Source: UBA1737 sp964541525 (GTDB lineage: Bacteria > Bacillota_I > Bacilli_A > ML615J-28 > CAG-313). Taken from it: a DNA stretch of 29,485 nt. Position numbers and translations under genes: made by a program. Of the stretch, positions 16,776-24,357 are shown one piece after another. How positions within the stretch are numbered: the first letter of the stretch is position 1; each line of letters starts with the position of its first letter. Below the pieces are notes generated by a model that saw only the letters and a list, made by a program, of their open reading frames with translations, was not told where the DNA came from and searched no databases. The DNA is taken from contig CAZIQF010000026.1 in the NCBI GenBank assembly GCA_964541525.1, positions 1 through 29,485 of the forward strand, read 5' to 3'.

Positions 16776-16950
16776 TGTATGAGTCCTTTACCACTTTTTA
16801 TTGTACAAAATATTACCATTGATTTCAAATTATATAGATGTGTATTATAGGTTTAAATCCCATTACACGACTAAATTTCCAACACCCATGAAATACACTA
16901 TATTCAAATCCCTTTAGTTGCTAAAATCTGAAAACTTTAATGAAAAATAT

Positions 16951-16976
16951 AAAAAAATGCACCTAAAAAGATGCAT
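16951..16976 (-). terminator. rho-independent terminator of the HipBA-like operon
   Basis: On the minus strand ATGCATC pairs with GGTGCAT (7 pairs, one G-U; arms 16970-16976 and 16957-16963) and is followed by a run of Ts (16951-16956). It lies about 140 bases after the kinase stop. The 16777-16950 stretch beyond holds no clear gene, only a 30-codon open run near 16830-16920 (VFHGCWKFSRVMGFKP) that may be a gene fossil. Confidence 0.75.
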
Positions 16977-17051
16977 AATTCCTTGATTTTGATGTTAAAA
17001 TCGTTATATTTTCACTATGAATCTGATGACTTATAGACACATTCTAATGTG

Positions 17052-17095
17052 TGTACACTATGCAATTATAAGTTTTGTAGTACCTGTACACTATG
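17052..17095. repeat. direct repeat TGTACACTATG, two copies
   Basis: The 11-base sequence occurs at 17052-17062 and 17085-17095, 33 bases apart, between the kinase stop and its terminator. TGTACA inside it is palindromic. The function is unknown. Confidence 0.7.
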
Positions 17096-17116
17096 TACTT
17101 GTCAATAAGTCAACAG

Positions 17117-17995
17117 CTATTTACTTAAAATATTAATACTATATTCAAGTATTTTTTCTTTTCGTTCTTTAATTATTGTTTTATAAAATGTTTTTTCTAA
17201 TTCTGTTATACACTCTATATTATCAATTAAATTATTGATTTTTATTAAATTAATTTTTGGATAAATTCTAAATAAAGCCTTAGTGCATTCATTATCATAG
17301 TTTGAAGAAATAAACTCAAAATAATTAATTCTCTTACCATCATTAAATATAGCTGATGTTGGAAATTCATACACTCTAACTTTTAATTCATTTTCATTAG
17401 TTAATACTTTTTCCATAATTTTATTATCTGCTTGAGGATATAAACTACTACCACAGTCATACACTGGTGCAATAGTTACTTCATCTGTTAAAGTGTTATA
17501 TAAGAAACCCCAATTACCATTATGCCTATCCATATTTCCAATTAATGCATCAACTATAAACATATCCCAAAATCTATTTTTTAATTCAACTTGATCAACA
17601 ACTTTTTGTGAATCAATTGTCTCTAATATAGTTTTAAGTTCAGTCCCATAACCATTTTCATCAGAATCAATCATTGTATTTTTAAGTGATGCAAAATCTT
17701 GAATTATAATCCCAGGCTTTGTAAAATCCTTACAAGCCACCACTATTTTAGTTTTATCTTTCACTTTATACTCGCCTAGTATAGTTTCTTGAACTGGTAT
17801 TCCTATTATTTTATATATGTTTGAGCCGATACATTCAGAAATTGTGCTATTACTATAACTCATATTTTTATTCTTTTTAGCAACAGGAGCAAACTTCAAC
17901 ATATATTGTTCATCATTATATATTATTGATAATTTATTTCCACTGGCACCATTGAAAGTTTTATTTTTACGAATCATACTTGTGAAATCAATCAT
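17117..17995 (-). CDS. HipA-like (CtkA-type) Ser/Thr kinase toxin
   Basis: 292 residues, the size of compact HipA-like kinases such as CtkA rather than full HipA (about 440). Key residues are an ATP-binding Lys34 in YMLKFAP, a Ser-rich loop SYSNSTISE (46-54), a catalytic loop GNMDRHNGNWGF (153-164, Asp156, Asn161) and a DFG-like VYDCGSSL (178-185, Asp180). HipA-type toxins phosphorylate translation factors or tRNA synthetases and cause growth arrest. The start overlaps the XRE gene stop by 8 bases, so the pair is translationally coupled and fits an antitoxin-toxin module with the antitoxin first. The substrate cannot be told from sequence. The kinase family call is strong; the toxin role is inferred from the family and pairing. 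Confidence 0.8.
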   Translation of the reverse strand: MIDFTSMIRKNKTFNGASGNKLSIIYNDEQYMLKFAPVAKKNKNMSYSNSTISECIGSNIYKIIGIPVQETILGEYKVKDKTKIVVACKDFTKPGIIIQDFASLKNTMIDSDENGYGTELKTILETIDSQKVVDQVELKNRFWDMFIVDALIGNMDRHNGNWGFLYNTLTDEVTIAPVYDCGSSLYPQADNKIMEKVLTNENELKVRVYEFPTSAIFNDGKRINYFEFISSNYDNECTKALFRIYPKINLIKINNLIDNIECITELEKTFYKTIIKERKEKILEYSINILSK

Positions 17996-18392
17996 TATTA
18001 TCTACCCCCAAATATTTTTTTCTTAAAAACCATGCTTGATTAGGAGTAATATAACCTCCAACTTCAGCAACGTTAATATCACTTTGTAATGTACAATAAT
18101 AAATATCATAAAGCGATAGTTTAATATTTCTATTAAACTTATTAATAGAATCTCTTAAAAAATCTGGAATATTAAATTCTAAATAATCTTTATTTACATT
18201 CTCTAAAGACATAATATATTCCATTGATACTCCTAATGTATCAGCTATCTTTTTTATTGTTATAGCTTGTGATTTATAAATACTAGTTTTTCCACTACAT
18301 AAATCTAATAATGTAGTTTTAGGTATCGTACTTTCTTTAGAAAATCTATATATTGTATAATTGTTCTTTTCAATTAATTCTTGTAAATTCAT
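17988..18392 (-). CDS. XRE-family HipB-like antitoxin
   Basis: About 134 residues from ATG 18392. A GTG three codons upstream (18401) is also in frame, but it would lie at the predicted transcription start; GGGTGAT just before the ATG serves as SD, so the inner start is preferred. The first 60 residues are a Cro/CI helix-turn-helix (LQELIEKNNYTIYRFSKES, PKTTLLDLCSGKT, IKKIADTLGVSMEYIMSL). The last 70 residues, ending in GGYITPNQAWFLRKKYLGV, are probably the kinase-binding part. It should bind its own promoter and neutralise the HipA-like kinase. It overlaps the kinase gene by 8 bases. Confidence 0.8.
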   Translation of the reverse strand: MNLQELIEKNNYTIYRFSKESTIPKTTLLDLCSGKTSIYKSQAITIKKIADTLGVSMEYIMSLENVNKDYLEFNIPDFLRDSINKFNRNIKLSLYDIYYCTLQSDINVAEVGGYITPNQAWFLRKKYLGVDNND

Positions 18393-18409
18393 ATGTATCA
18401 CCCATCTAT

Positions 18410-18438
18410 ATTATATCGGAATGTCGACCTAATGTCAA
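18410..18438 (-). promoter_or_regulatory. perfect consensus promoter of the HipBA-like operon
   Basis: TTGACA (18433-18438), exactly 17 bases, then TATAAT (18410-18415). The spacer contains GTCGAC and a partial direct repeat AATGTC, a likely operator for the XRE protein. The transcription start would be near 18403, giving a leader of only about 10 bases before the ATG at 18392. Confidence 0.85.
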
Positions 18439-18800
18439 GTATATTATAACCAATTATATTTAATTTTAAAATAAATATCTAGTCAAAACCTGTATTATTT
18501 TATCAACGATAAATAATAATATCTTAAAATATGGTCCACATCGTCATAAAGTAGAGGCACCTGCTCTTTACCCTCTTTTAGAATAATAATCTGCTACAGC
18601 CCTTAAAAAGGGTGCTGAAATCTGCTTATACGTCTAAATGCAGATGTATTATGATTAGCCACAAAAATAATTATATTAATTGTATTTTCTTAATCACGGA
18701 ATACAGGGCATTTCCACCATTATCTCTTATAGGTTTGAGTCAGTGGTCAGTCTCACCTAGTCTTTAAATCTAAATGTTTCATAAAGGCGTAAAAAAGAGA
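18439..18800. other. non-coding stretch with hairpins and possible gene fossils
   Basis: No intact gene is seen. Stems occur at 18597-18617 (CAG-CCCTT with AAGGG-CTG) and 18547-18570 (TAAA/TTTA and GAG/CTC), and ATCTGCT is repeated on either side of the first stem. The base composition is less AT-rich than the flanks. Short open runs on both strands look protein-like but are broken by stops, so it may be a decayed insertion between the truncated SIR2 gene and the HipBA-like operon, or a structured RNA. Confidence 0.35.
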
Positions 18801-19220
18801 CTATTTCACCATATCTTCACTTTTATCATTTACTATTTTATCATAAATTTCTTTTTTGTAAATTTCCTGGAATTTATTACGCAATTGTTTAATGTATTCA
18901 TGGTTTTCTTCTTTAGTTGACTGATTTTTATATTTTATATATTCATCTATTACTTTTTGATATTTTTTCAGACTTTCAAATTTTTCATATATATCTTTAT
19001 GTTCAACTATAGTTTGATATAAAATACTATTACTATTATATGCAAGTAGTTTTCTATCATCAATTTCGATAATAGAATCTTTAGAATTAAGTTTAGTATA
19101 TATATTTGATACTCCACGACACAAAATTACATCTCTTTTAAATGATTCTCCTAAAGGTAGTTTATAGCATTGTTCCGCACCAGCACCAAATAAAAAAGTG
19201 ATATTCCCATTTTTACCCAT
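18801..19220 (-). pseudogene. truncated SIR2-like defence protein
   Basis: The N-terminus ITFLFGAGAE (7-16) followed by KLPLGESFKRD (20-30) is the NAD-binding start of SIR2-like proteins of the defence type. SIR2-like effectors degrade NAD+ in phage-infected cells. Only 139 residues remain, of which about 110 are charged helical sequence; the Asn/His catalytic segments expected later in the SIR2 domain are not visible, so the gene is probably cut short. AGGAG lies six bases before the ATG, so it can still be translated. It follows the DUF3800-like gene by 158 bases, with the iteron element between. A natural short SIR2-derived protein cannot be excluded. Confidence 0.6.
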
Positions 19221-19307
19221 ATAGACTCCTAAATAAATATCTTTAAACTATTTATATATTAATATTTTAACATAAAATGACCTAAAATCCAAGAAAATTA
19301 CATTTTT

Positions 19308-19378
19308 CTTAGGCAAAATCACGCACCCTTCATCAGGTTTACGCACCCTTGTAACGATTTAACGCACCTTTGCCTAAG
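19308..19378. repeat. 71-bp palindromic element with three ACGCACCYTT iterons
   Basis: A perfect 10-base inverted repeat (CTTAGGCAAA at 19308-19317, TTTGCCTAAG at 19369-19378) encloses three direct repeats ACGCACCCTT (19321-19330, 19341-19350) and ACGCACCTTT (19362-19371), spaced 20-21 bases, about two helical turns. It abuts the DUF3800-like stop codon. Multiple short repeats inside a terminal inverted repeat recall IS21-type ends, but no istA/istB is present. Confidence 0.7.
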
Positions 19379-20899
19379 TCAGAGTATTTCTGCATAATAT
19401 CTATTGTTTTTTATACCAAACAATACATCGGAAGGAAATAAATTAACTCCTCTGTTTGCAAAACCAACACACGATATCGCCCATTCCATGAGTTCGTCAG
19501 GCAACAAATAGCATACAGGAGAGTTGTTTTCCATTATAGTTATGCACGCTTTTTCCATTCTTCCAAAGAATCCAACACAGAGCACATTATAGATTTTACC
19601 GCTTTGTGAGATGTTCAATGTAAGATGCTTGTTAAAATCATAAAAGCAAATCGCACCCCTAGAATTTATATAATAATCAACATTTTGTTGTGGTTTAATT
19701 TCCTCAATTTTCAACTTATTCTGCAATAGAGTAAAACGTTCTTTCAAAGCGTGTAATGCTCCACCGTTTACATAATAAGAATGATCTAGATAACTTCTTT
19801 TATTGTACTCATCGAACGAACCAAAACTATCAAAATAATTGATAAGGCAAATAAAGTACAACAATGAATCAGAATAGTTCGAACACCAAATTTTGCTCCA
19901 GGAATTACTTTGCTTAATAATTACTTTGCAAATCAATTTGTATAATGAAAACATTCCTTCGTTTATCGCGAACCATTGTGGATCAAGGAATTTTAAATTT
20001 TTTCCATCGTTAATGTTTTTATATTTGAGATTATCGTGAATGGAAATAACAAATCTAGAGATAACTCCTGCAACGAAATCTGCAAGCCTTACTCCGTAGC
20101 AGTCATTTGAGTCAACTTCATAGGTAGAATCAAAACCGCAATCTATTGCAGAATTTAGTGTTTTTCCACTTCCTTCCTTATCGATATAAAGATTATTTAA
20201 AATAATATTTTGTTCTGAAACATATTTGGATAACCCATAAAAAGAAATTGAGTAATTCCAGTCTAAAACTATATTTTTGTCATATTCGTCTAAAAGTACG
20301 ACTAATTGTTTTAAAACTTCATTTTCAGTAGTTTTGCTTACAACATCTTTATTTTTAGCCAACAATTGATTAGCAAATATTTTTATGTTTCTTATAAAGC
20401 TCAAATCCTTGTTATATATAGCTTCAATAACAGAATCTGGCATGTATTGGTTTATAATCTTTGTGACCGAATATCTTAAAAGATCCGCATCTACAAACAA
20501 ATCATTTTGATACATGTTTAGCAGTTGATTTACCAAGTATTCAATTTTGTTCTGTGATGTAATATAAATAAGGATTTCATGTTTATTTAAAAAAGAAAAA
20601 ATATCTTTTATTAAATCCAAGTCATTTTTTTTGAAAGATTTTAAGCCATATTTATATTTTGCTTTCTTTATGATTGAGCTTTTTAATTCTGAAACACCGT
20701 AAATATCTTTGTAACGCTCTTCAAGATCAAGATAACGACTTTCAATATCATAATTCACAGTTGGAATGCCCACGACAGAGGCTATAAAATCAACCGCAAA
20801 ATTAGATGCTGTTATAGTTTCATTTGTTATTTTTCTGCTATGCTCTGATTCGTCATAATATAAGTTGTATTCGATATTTGATTTTTCTTCATTACTCAT
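19379..20899 (-). CDS. DUF3800-like protein (RNase H-fold candidate)
   Basis: 506 residues. The N-terminal YYDESEHSRKI (14-24, Asp16, Glu17) and VRLADFVAGVISRF (270-283, Asp274) are the two marks of DUF3800 proteins, whose acidic residues form an RNase H-like metal site; Asp240 in LYIDKEG lies between them. DUF3800 proteins recur in defence islands. The C-terminal 220 residues are unassigned, so the protein is larger than a simple DUF3800 (about 250). Its ATG directly follows the stop of the preceding gene (TAAATG), showing translational coupling, and its TGA ends at the iteron element. Nuclease activity is a prediction from fold only. Confidence 0.65.
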   Translation of the reverse strand: MSNEEKSNIEYNLYYDESEHSRKITNETITASNFAVDFIASVVGIPTVNYDIESRYLDLEERYKDIYGVSELKSSIIKKAKYKYGLKSFKKNDLDLIKDIFSFLNKHEILIYITSQNKIEYLVNQLLNMYQNDLFVDADLLRYSVTKIINQYMPDSVIEAIYNKDLSFIRNIKIFANQLLAKNKDVVSKTTENEVLKQLVVLLDEYDKNIVLDWNYSISFYGLSKYVSEQNIILNNLYIDKEGSGKTLNSAIDCGFDSTYEVDSNDCYGVRLADFVAGVISRFVISIHDNLKYKNINDGKNLKFLDPQWFAINEGMFSLYKLICKVIIKQSNSWSKIWCSNYSDSLLYFICLINYFDSFGSFDEYNKRSYLDHSYYVNGGALHALKERFTLLQNKLKIEEIKPQQNVDYYINSRGAICFYDFNKHLTLNISQSGKIYNVLCVGFFGRMEKACITIMENNSPVCYLLPDELMEWAISCVGFANRGVNLFPSDVLFGIKNNRYYAEIL

Positions 20900-22054
20900 T
20901 TAATTATATTTTACATCTCCTTTATCAAGGACAAGTTCACAATACCCCTCATTAAACGCTTTTTGCATTTTAATTGCTTCAAATTGTTGTTCCATTTCTA
21001 TTCCTGAAAAAATACCAGCTTGATCAATTTCAGATTGTATATTATCTTTGGTTAATTGATTTTCTAAAAGATGATCGTTTAGTTTTCTAATTCTTCCATT
21101 CCATTCGTCGCTACTAATAAATAATATTTTTCTTTCCTCAAATGGTAATGTATTAGGTATTTTTTTGTTTAATCTATATTTACATAATTCCCATGTAAAA
21201 ATGAATCTTTCCTGCGGATTAGCTTTTTCTCGTTCTAATCCTTTATTAACAATTTCACAAAATTCTGGATCATTTAATTCCGGTTGTCGTAGCAAAAATT
21301 CTTTTCTCATTTGATTACTATTCTTATTTGCCTCAACTACATCCTTATATATTCTATCAGTATATTTCAAAACGAGTGGACTCTCATCTGCAATCAACAA
21401 TCCATCAAATTCTTTACCATTAACAACATCGATAACGTATTGTTCACTTGGTTTCTTTATAGAAAAAATACTAGATCCAAATGAAAAGTCCAGGTTTGAT
21501 ACATCTAAATATTTTGAAGTTAATTTGACATTTCTATAATAAAGATTAAGTAAATATAATGCACCCATGGCATGTAATAAATTTTTTACTGTTCCATAAC
21601 ATAAAGATGAATATCTGTCATGTTTCAACGCTTGATAGGCTTTTTCCCAATCTGTCCCTTTTCTCTTATGGGCCTCTTTTAAAGGCCTAAAAAATTTATT
21701 TTCATCTTTAGTAACGTTAAAAGACAAACATGAAATTACAACTATCTTTTTATGCGTCTGGCACTTTATATCTATTAATTTTAAACAATCTTCATCAAAG
21801 AATAAGTCAGTTGCACCTCTAATTTTAGAACCCCCAAAGTCAAAATACAGTTCTTTTGAAATTGCCTCTATTTCAATGCAAGTTCTTATAATTAAATCTG
21901 CTATGTGAGGAGAAAATGTTTCTAGCTGCGTAGTACAAATTTGAGGTAAATGGTTTACTATTTTTTCATCAGTTATATAAATATATTTTGAAATCTCTAG
22001 TAATTCTTTTTCTAATTTTAAATAAGTTTGCCAAAAAATATCATTTTTCTTCAT
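20900..22054 (-). CDS. unknown helical protein between DUF2971 and DUF3800 genes
   Basis: 384 residues from ATG 22054. The frame is open to 22105, but GGAGGAG lies 11 bases before this ATG and the preceding gene stops just two bases upstream. The N-terminal 180 residues look all-helical, with IRTCIEIEAISKELYF (56-71), LKHDRYSS (143-150) and a hydrophobic helix LLHAMGALYLLNLYY. 'Acidic helix plus KHDR' resembles HEPN-type or AbiV-like proteins, but I cannot confirm the Rx4-6H motif. The C-terminal third is charged and coiled-coil prone. It is coupled to genes on both sides (2-base gap and TAAATG), so the three products probably act together. No function is assigned. Confidence 0.75.
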   Translation of the reverse strand: MKKNDIFWQTYLKLEKELLEISKYIYITDEKIVNHLPQICTTQLETFSPHIADLIIRTCIEIEAISKELYFDFGGSKIRGATDLFFDEDCLKLIDIKCQTHKKIVVISCLSFNVTKDENKFFRPLKEAHKRKGTDWEKAYQALKHDRYSSLCYGTVKNLLHAMGALYLLNLYYRNVKLTSKYLDVSNLDFSFGSSIFSIKKPSEQYVIDVVNGKEFDGLLIADESPLVLKYTDRIYKDVVEANKNSNQMRKEFLLRQPELNDPEFCEIVNKGLEREKANPQERFIFTWELCKYRLNKKIPNTLPFEERKILFISSDEWNGRIRKLNDHLLENQLTKDNIQSEIDQAGIFSGIEMEQQFEAIKMQKAFNEGYCELVLDKGDVKYN

Positions 22055-22056
22055 AA

Positions 22057-23028
22057 TTATATAGACTCCTCCTCTACAGTTATTTTGTAATTTTTCTTTT
22101 TGCAAATTGCAAATGGTATCTGCTCTTTTTCACAAAAGGTTACTATCTCATTCTTTTTTGATTCATCAACATTGACGCCAATAATAACTCTAGATGGTTT
22201 ACCAATAGGATAAAGATCTAAAGTTCTATTGTTTATCGTTTCATGTTTTATCAATGAATCATTAGAAGAAATGACCATTCTTATTTCCTGTTCTTCTTTC
22301 CAGTCTTTCGATTTGTTCAAGATTGGAAACAACGCAGAAAAATCTTTCTCTAATAATTGACTGCCCGAAGAGCAAACCATAGCTAAATACCTTACCACAA
22401 ACTTATGGAACTTAACATACTTCTCTCTAGTTATATAACTAATAGGATAAAGATTTTTTATATTCTCATATTCTAAGCATATTCCATTATGTTTATTTGC
22501 ATAATGAGACCACATTTTTGATATATCTGGCCTCTTTGAGAAGCAGGAAACTCTCAAGCTTCTTGGGATATTGCCTATTATACTTTCAAGTTTTACAGCA
22601 CCATCGTCGCCAATCATTTGTTCAATCGATGCGAATGATTCCATAGATATCAGTCTTTTATCCTCAGGAATGGTAAAACCAAAAACTTTAGCCATGAACT
22701 TTATGTAGTCCAAAGTTATAAGAGGATAATATGAGCCTCTTTTTCTACCTTTTGCTCTTCTTCTATTGATTCTTTTAATAAACTTTTGACAAATCCCCTT
22801 TTGCTTGATATTTCCACTATCAATAACCTTTTGGCAGCAGTCAACCATTTCGTTTTCAAACATAAAATCTACATAAGTTCTAAGCCCATTTTTAATATCA
22901 AAAGATTTTACTAATAGTTCTGTATCGAATGGATCGTTGAATGTAGTCGGATCACTAACTACGATATTTTGGTTTTTAAGTATTAAAAGGCCACTATCAA
23001 TACTGGCATATTTATAAATTTTTGACAT
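22057..23028 (-). CDS. DUF2971 family protein
   Basis: 323 residues with the family landmarks in order: IYKYASIDSG (4-13), SDPTTFNDPFD (25-35), SCFS (161-164), MWSHYANKHNGICLEY (172-187), and KDWKEEQEIRM (241-251) near the C-terminus. DUF2971 proteins are common next to phage-defence genes; their activity is not established as far as I know. A basic patch (RINRRRAKGRKR, 86-97) could bind nucleic acid. AAGGAGG lies about 12 bases before the ATG. It is the first intact gene of a three-gene coupled cassette and starts 35 bases after a truncated hsdR. Confidence 0.8.
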   Translation of the reverse strand: MSKIYKYASIDSGLLILKNQNIVVSDPTTFNDPFDTELLVKSFDIKNGLRTYVDFMFENEMVDCCQKVIDSGNIKQKGICQKFIKRINRRRAKGRKRGSYYPLITLDYIKFMAKVFGFTIPEDKRLISMESFASIEQMIGDDGAVKLESIIGNIPRSLRVSCFSKRPDISKMWSHYANKHNGICLEYENIKNLYPISYITREKYVKFHKFVVRYLAMVCSSGSQLLEKDFSALFPILNKSKDWKEEQEIRMVISSNDSLIKHETINNRTLDLYPIGKPSRVIIGVNVDESKKNEIVTFCEKEQIPFAICKKKNYKITVEEESI

Positions 23029-23063
23029 TTGGAATAATGACCTCCTTATACTTTATTTTTTAC

Positions 23064-23366
23064 TTAATCCTCATACTTCTTGAAGTTTTCTGCCTGTGCA
23101 ATAATGTCAGCATAGACCTTTTCATAGACTTCAGGTGGTGTTGGAGGATATCCGAACTGAGCTAAAAGTAAGATAATATCAACTTGCATTTCAGCTTTGA
23201 TATCGGCCCTATTATGCCAGTCAGAATATTTGGATTTATCCTTAATCTTCTCATGAATCGACTTAGCGAGTTCTATATTCTTGTCCTCAGGAAATGTGAA
23301 ATTATATTTATCCGCTACTGCCAAAAGAATGTCGAAGAACGCTTTTTCTTCATAGTCGATTCCCAT
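23064..23366 (-). pseudogene. hsdR (fragment): C-terminal stub of type I restriction subunit HsdR
   Basis: 100 residues matching the extreme C-terminus of HsdR: DYEEKAFFDILLAVADKY, then LAKSIHEKIKDKS, DWHNRADIKAEMQVDI and GYPPTPPEVYEKVY. Full HsdR is about 1000 residues with nuclease and DEAD motor domains, all absent here. The ATG at 23366 has GAGGAA almost touching it, so expression is doubtful. The cut at the 5' side and the absence of hsdM and hsdS suggest a recombination scar. The downstream DUF2971 cassette may once have been the cargo next to a type I R-M locus. Confidence 0.75.
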
Positions 23367-23444
23367 TTCCTCTTTTCTTATTTGGCAACGTTACACAATT
23401 TTAATACAATTGCATACCCCTATTTCTAAACGATAAATAGGAAT

Positions 23445-24056
23445 TTAATTGTCTGCGTATATTAAAGTTTCTGGATGTGAAAATACCAATTTAATATTTT
23501 TATTAGGATTTAACAGTAAATTCAAAATCGAGTGTTCTTTAGTACCCATTCTTGTTTCCATCAAAAGTTTTCTATATGGTTTAAAACCACATTTTTCTTG
23601 AACTCTTTTTGATTGATTATTGAAGTCATAGTGTCCGCAAGTAAGAAAATCTAAATTTAGTTCATTAAATAAATAATTTATAATTGCTTTTACTGCTTCA
23701 GTCATTATCCCCTTACCCCAGTAGTCTTTTGATAACACATAACCAATTTCTCTTCCCTTATATTCAAGAAATTCAGTTAAAGCTTCTTCCATACCATATT
23801 CTTCAACACCAAGTGAACCAATTACTTTACTATTTTCCTTTAAAACAATAGCAAAAGTTTTGTCATGATTAATAAAACTATTTAGTATTTGCTGAGATTC
23901 TTCTTTACTTTCATGGTGTTTCCATCCAGCTCTTTCACCAACACCTTTAACCGATGCATATTCAAAAAAATCATCTAAATCTGATTGTTCAAAAGCACGT
24001 AGTATTAATCTTTCAGTTTCTATTTTAATTCCATTAATTTTAAAATTTGCATTCAT
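23445..24056 (-). CDS. GNAT acetyltransferase, RimJ/RimL-like
   Basis: 203 residues from ATG 24056, preferred over the upstream ATG at 24092 because GAGGT lies seven bases before it. It starts with a strand and TERLILRAFEQSDLDDFF as in RimJ/RimL-type enzymes, has IGSLGVEEYG mid-protein, and an acetyl-CoA loop YWGKGIMTEAVKAI (about 113-126), followed by NNQSKRVQEKCGFKPYRK at the C-terminal side. It transfers acetyl from acetyl-CoA to an amine (protein N-terminus, antibiotic or small molecule); the substrate is not evident. The C-terminus extends about 30 residues beyond the usual domain. It has its own promoter and is monocistronic. Confidence 0.85.
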   Translation of the reverse strand: MNANFKINGIKIETERLILRAFEQSDLDDFFEYASVKGVGERAGWKHHESKEESQQILNSFINHDKTFAIVLKENSKVIGSLGVEEYGMEEALTEFLEYKGREIGYVLSKDYWGKGIMTEAVKAIINYLFNELNLDFLTCGHYDFNNQSKRVQEKCGFKPYRKLLMETRMGTKEHSILNLLLNPNKNIKLVFSHPETLIYADN

Positions 24057-24105
24057 AAATATTACCTCGATTAATTCTAATTTATCAGTCAATTTTCACC
24101 ATAAA

Positions 24106-24134
24106 ATTATATCAAAAAATAATTAAAATGTCCA
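24106..24134 (-). promoter_or_regulatory. promoter of the GNAT gene
   Basis: TGGACA (24129-24134), a 17-base spacer and an extended -10, TGATATAAT (TATAAT 24106-24111). It starts just after the terminator at 24150-24181, so the gene is insulated from upstream transcription. Confidence 0.8.
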
Positions 24135-24149
24135 TTAATGCGATGCAAC

Positions 24150-24181
24150 AAAAAAGACTCCACTTTCGTTGGGTAGGAGCC
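24150..24181 (-). terminator. rho-independent terminator of a possible small RNA
   Basis: GGCTCC (24176-24181) pairs with GGAGTC (24156-24161) on the minus strand, extended by AC/GT, and is followed by TTTTTT. No open reading frame of useful length ends here, which points to a non-coding transcript. Confidence 0.7.
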
Positions 24182-24333
24182 TCACCTGATTAACTGCCAT
24201 AACCTGCGTACAGCTATCTATTACCGCCCATAGGTACTTGAATGCGGTGCAACACCATAACTTAGTGCAATCTAGGAAGCAATCTAGATCTGCTTAAGTA
24301 AATATTACCATAATTGACCATATAAAGCAATAA
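24182..24333 (-). ncRNA. candidate non-coding RNA ending at the 24150-24181 terminator
   Basis: A roughly 150-base stretch between two terminators with no protein-coding frame and a higher G+C content than its surroundings. AGATCTAGATTG / CTAGATTG repeats lie near its minus-strand 5' end (about 24270-24295) and GGTGTTGCACC forms a small hairpin near 24250. AGGTGAGGCTCCTAC at the terminator resembles the opening of the M-box riboswitch, but the rest of that fold is absent. The family is unknown; it could be an antisense or type I antitoxin RNA. Confidence 0.3.
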
Positions 24334-24357
24334 AGCCACCCTTAATTTTGGATGGCT
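24334..24357. terminator. terminator at the end of the recombinase remnant (possibly bidirectional)
   Basis: AGCCACCC (24334-24341) and GGATGGCT (24350-24357) form an 8-base stem on the minus strand with one G-U pair, followed by TTTA. On the plus strand the same stem has one mismatch and runs into TTTTT. The stop codon of the recombinase frame sits in the loop. Confidence 0.6.

Noticed and set aside
17040..17100. CRISPR-like direct repeats
   Set aside because: Only two 11-base copies, no array and no cas genes in the window.
22055..22105. Upstream start for the 384-residue gene
   Set aside because: The extension overlaps the DUF2971 stop and has no SD, while the inner ATG has GGAGGAG at a plausible distance.
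24150..24190. M-box magnesium riboswitch
   Set aside because: Only the AGGTGAGGCTCCTA-like opening is present; the conserved downstream core is absent and no Mg transporter follows.
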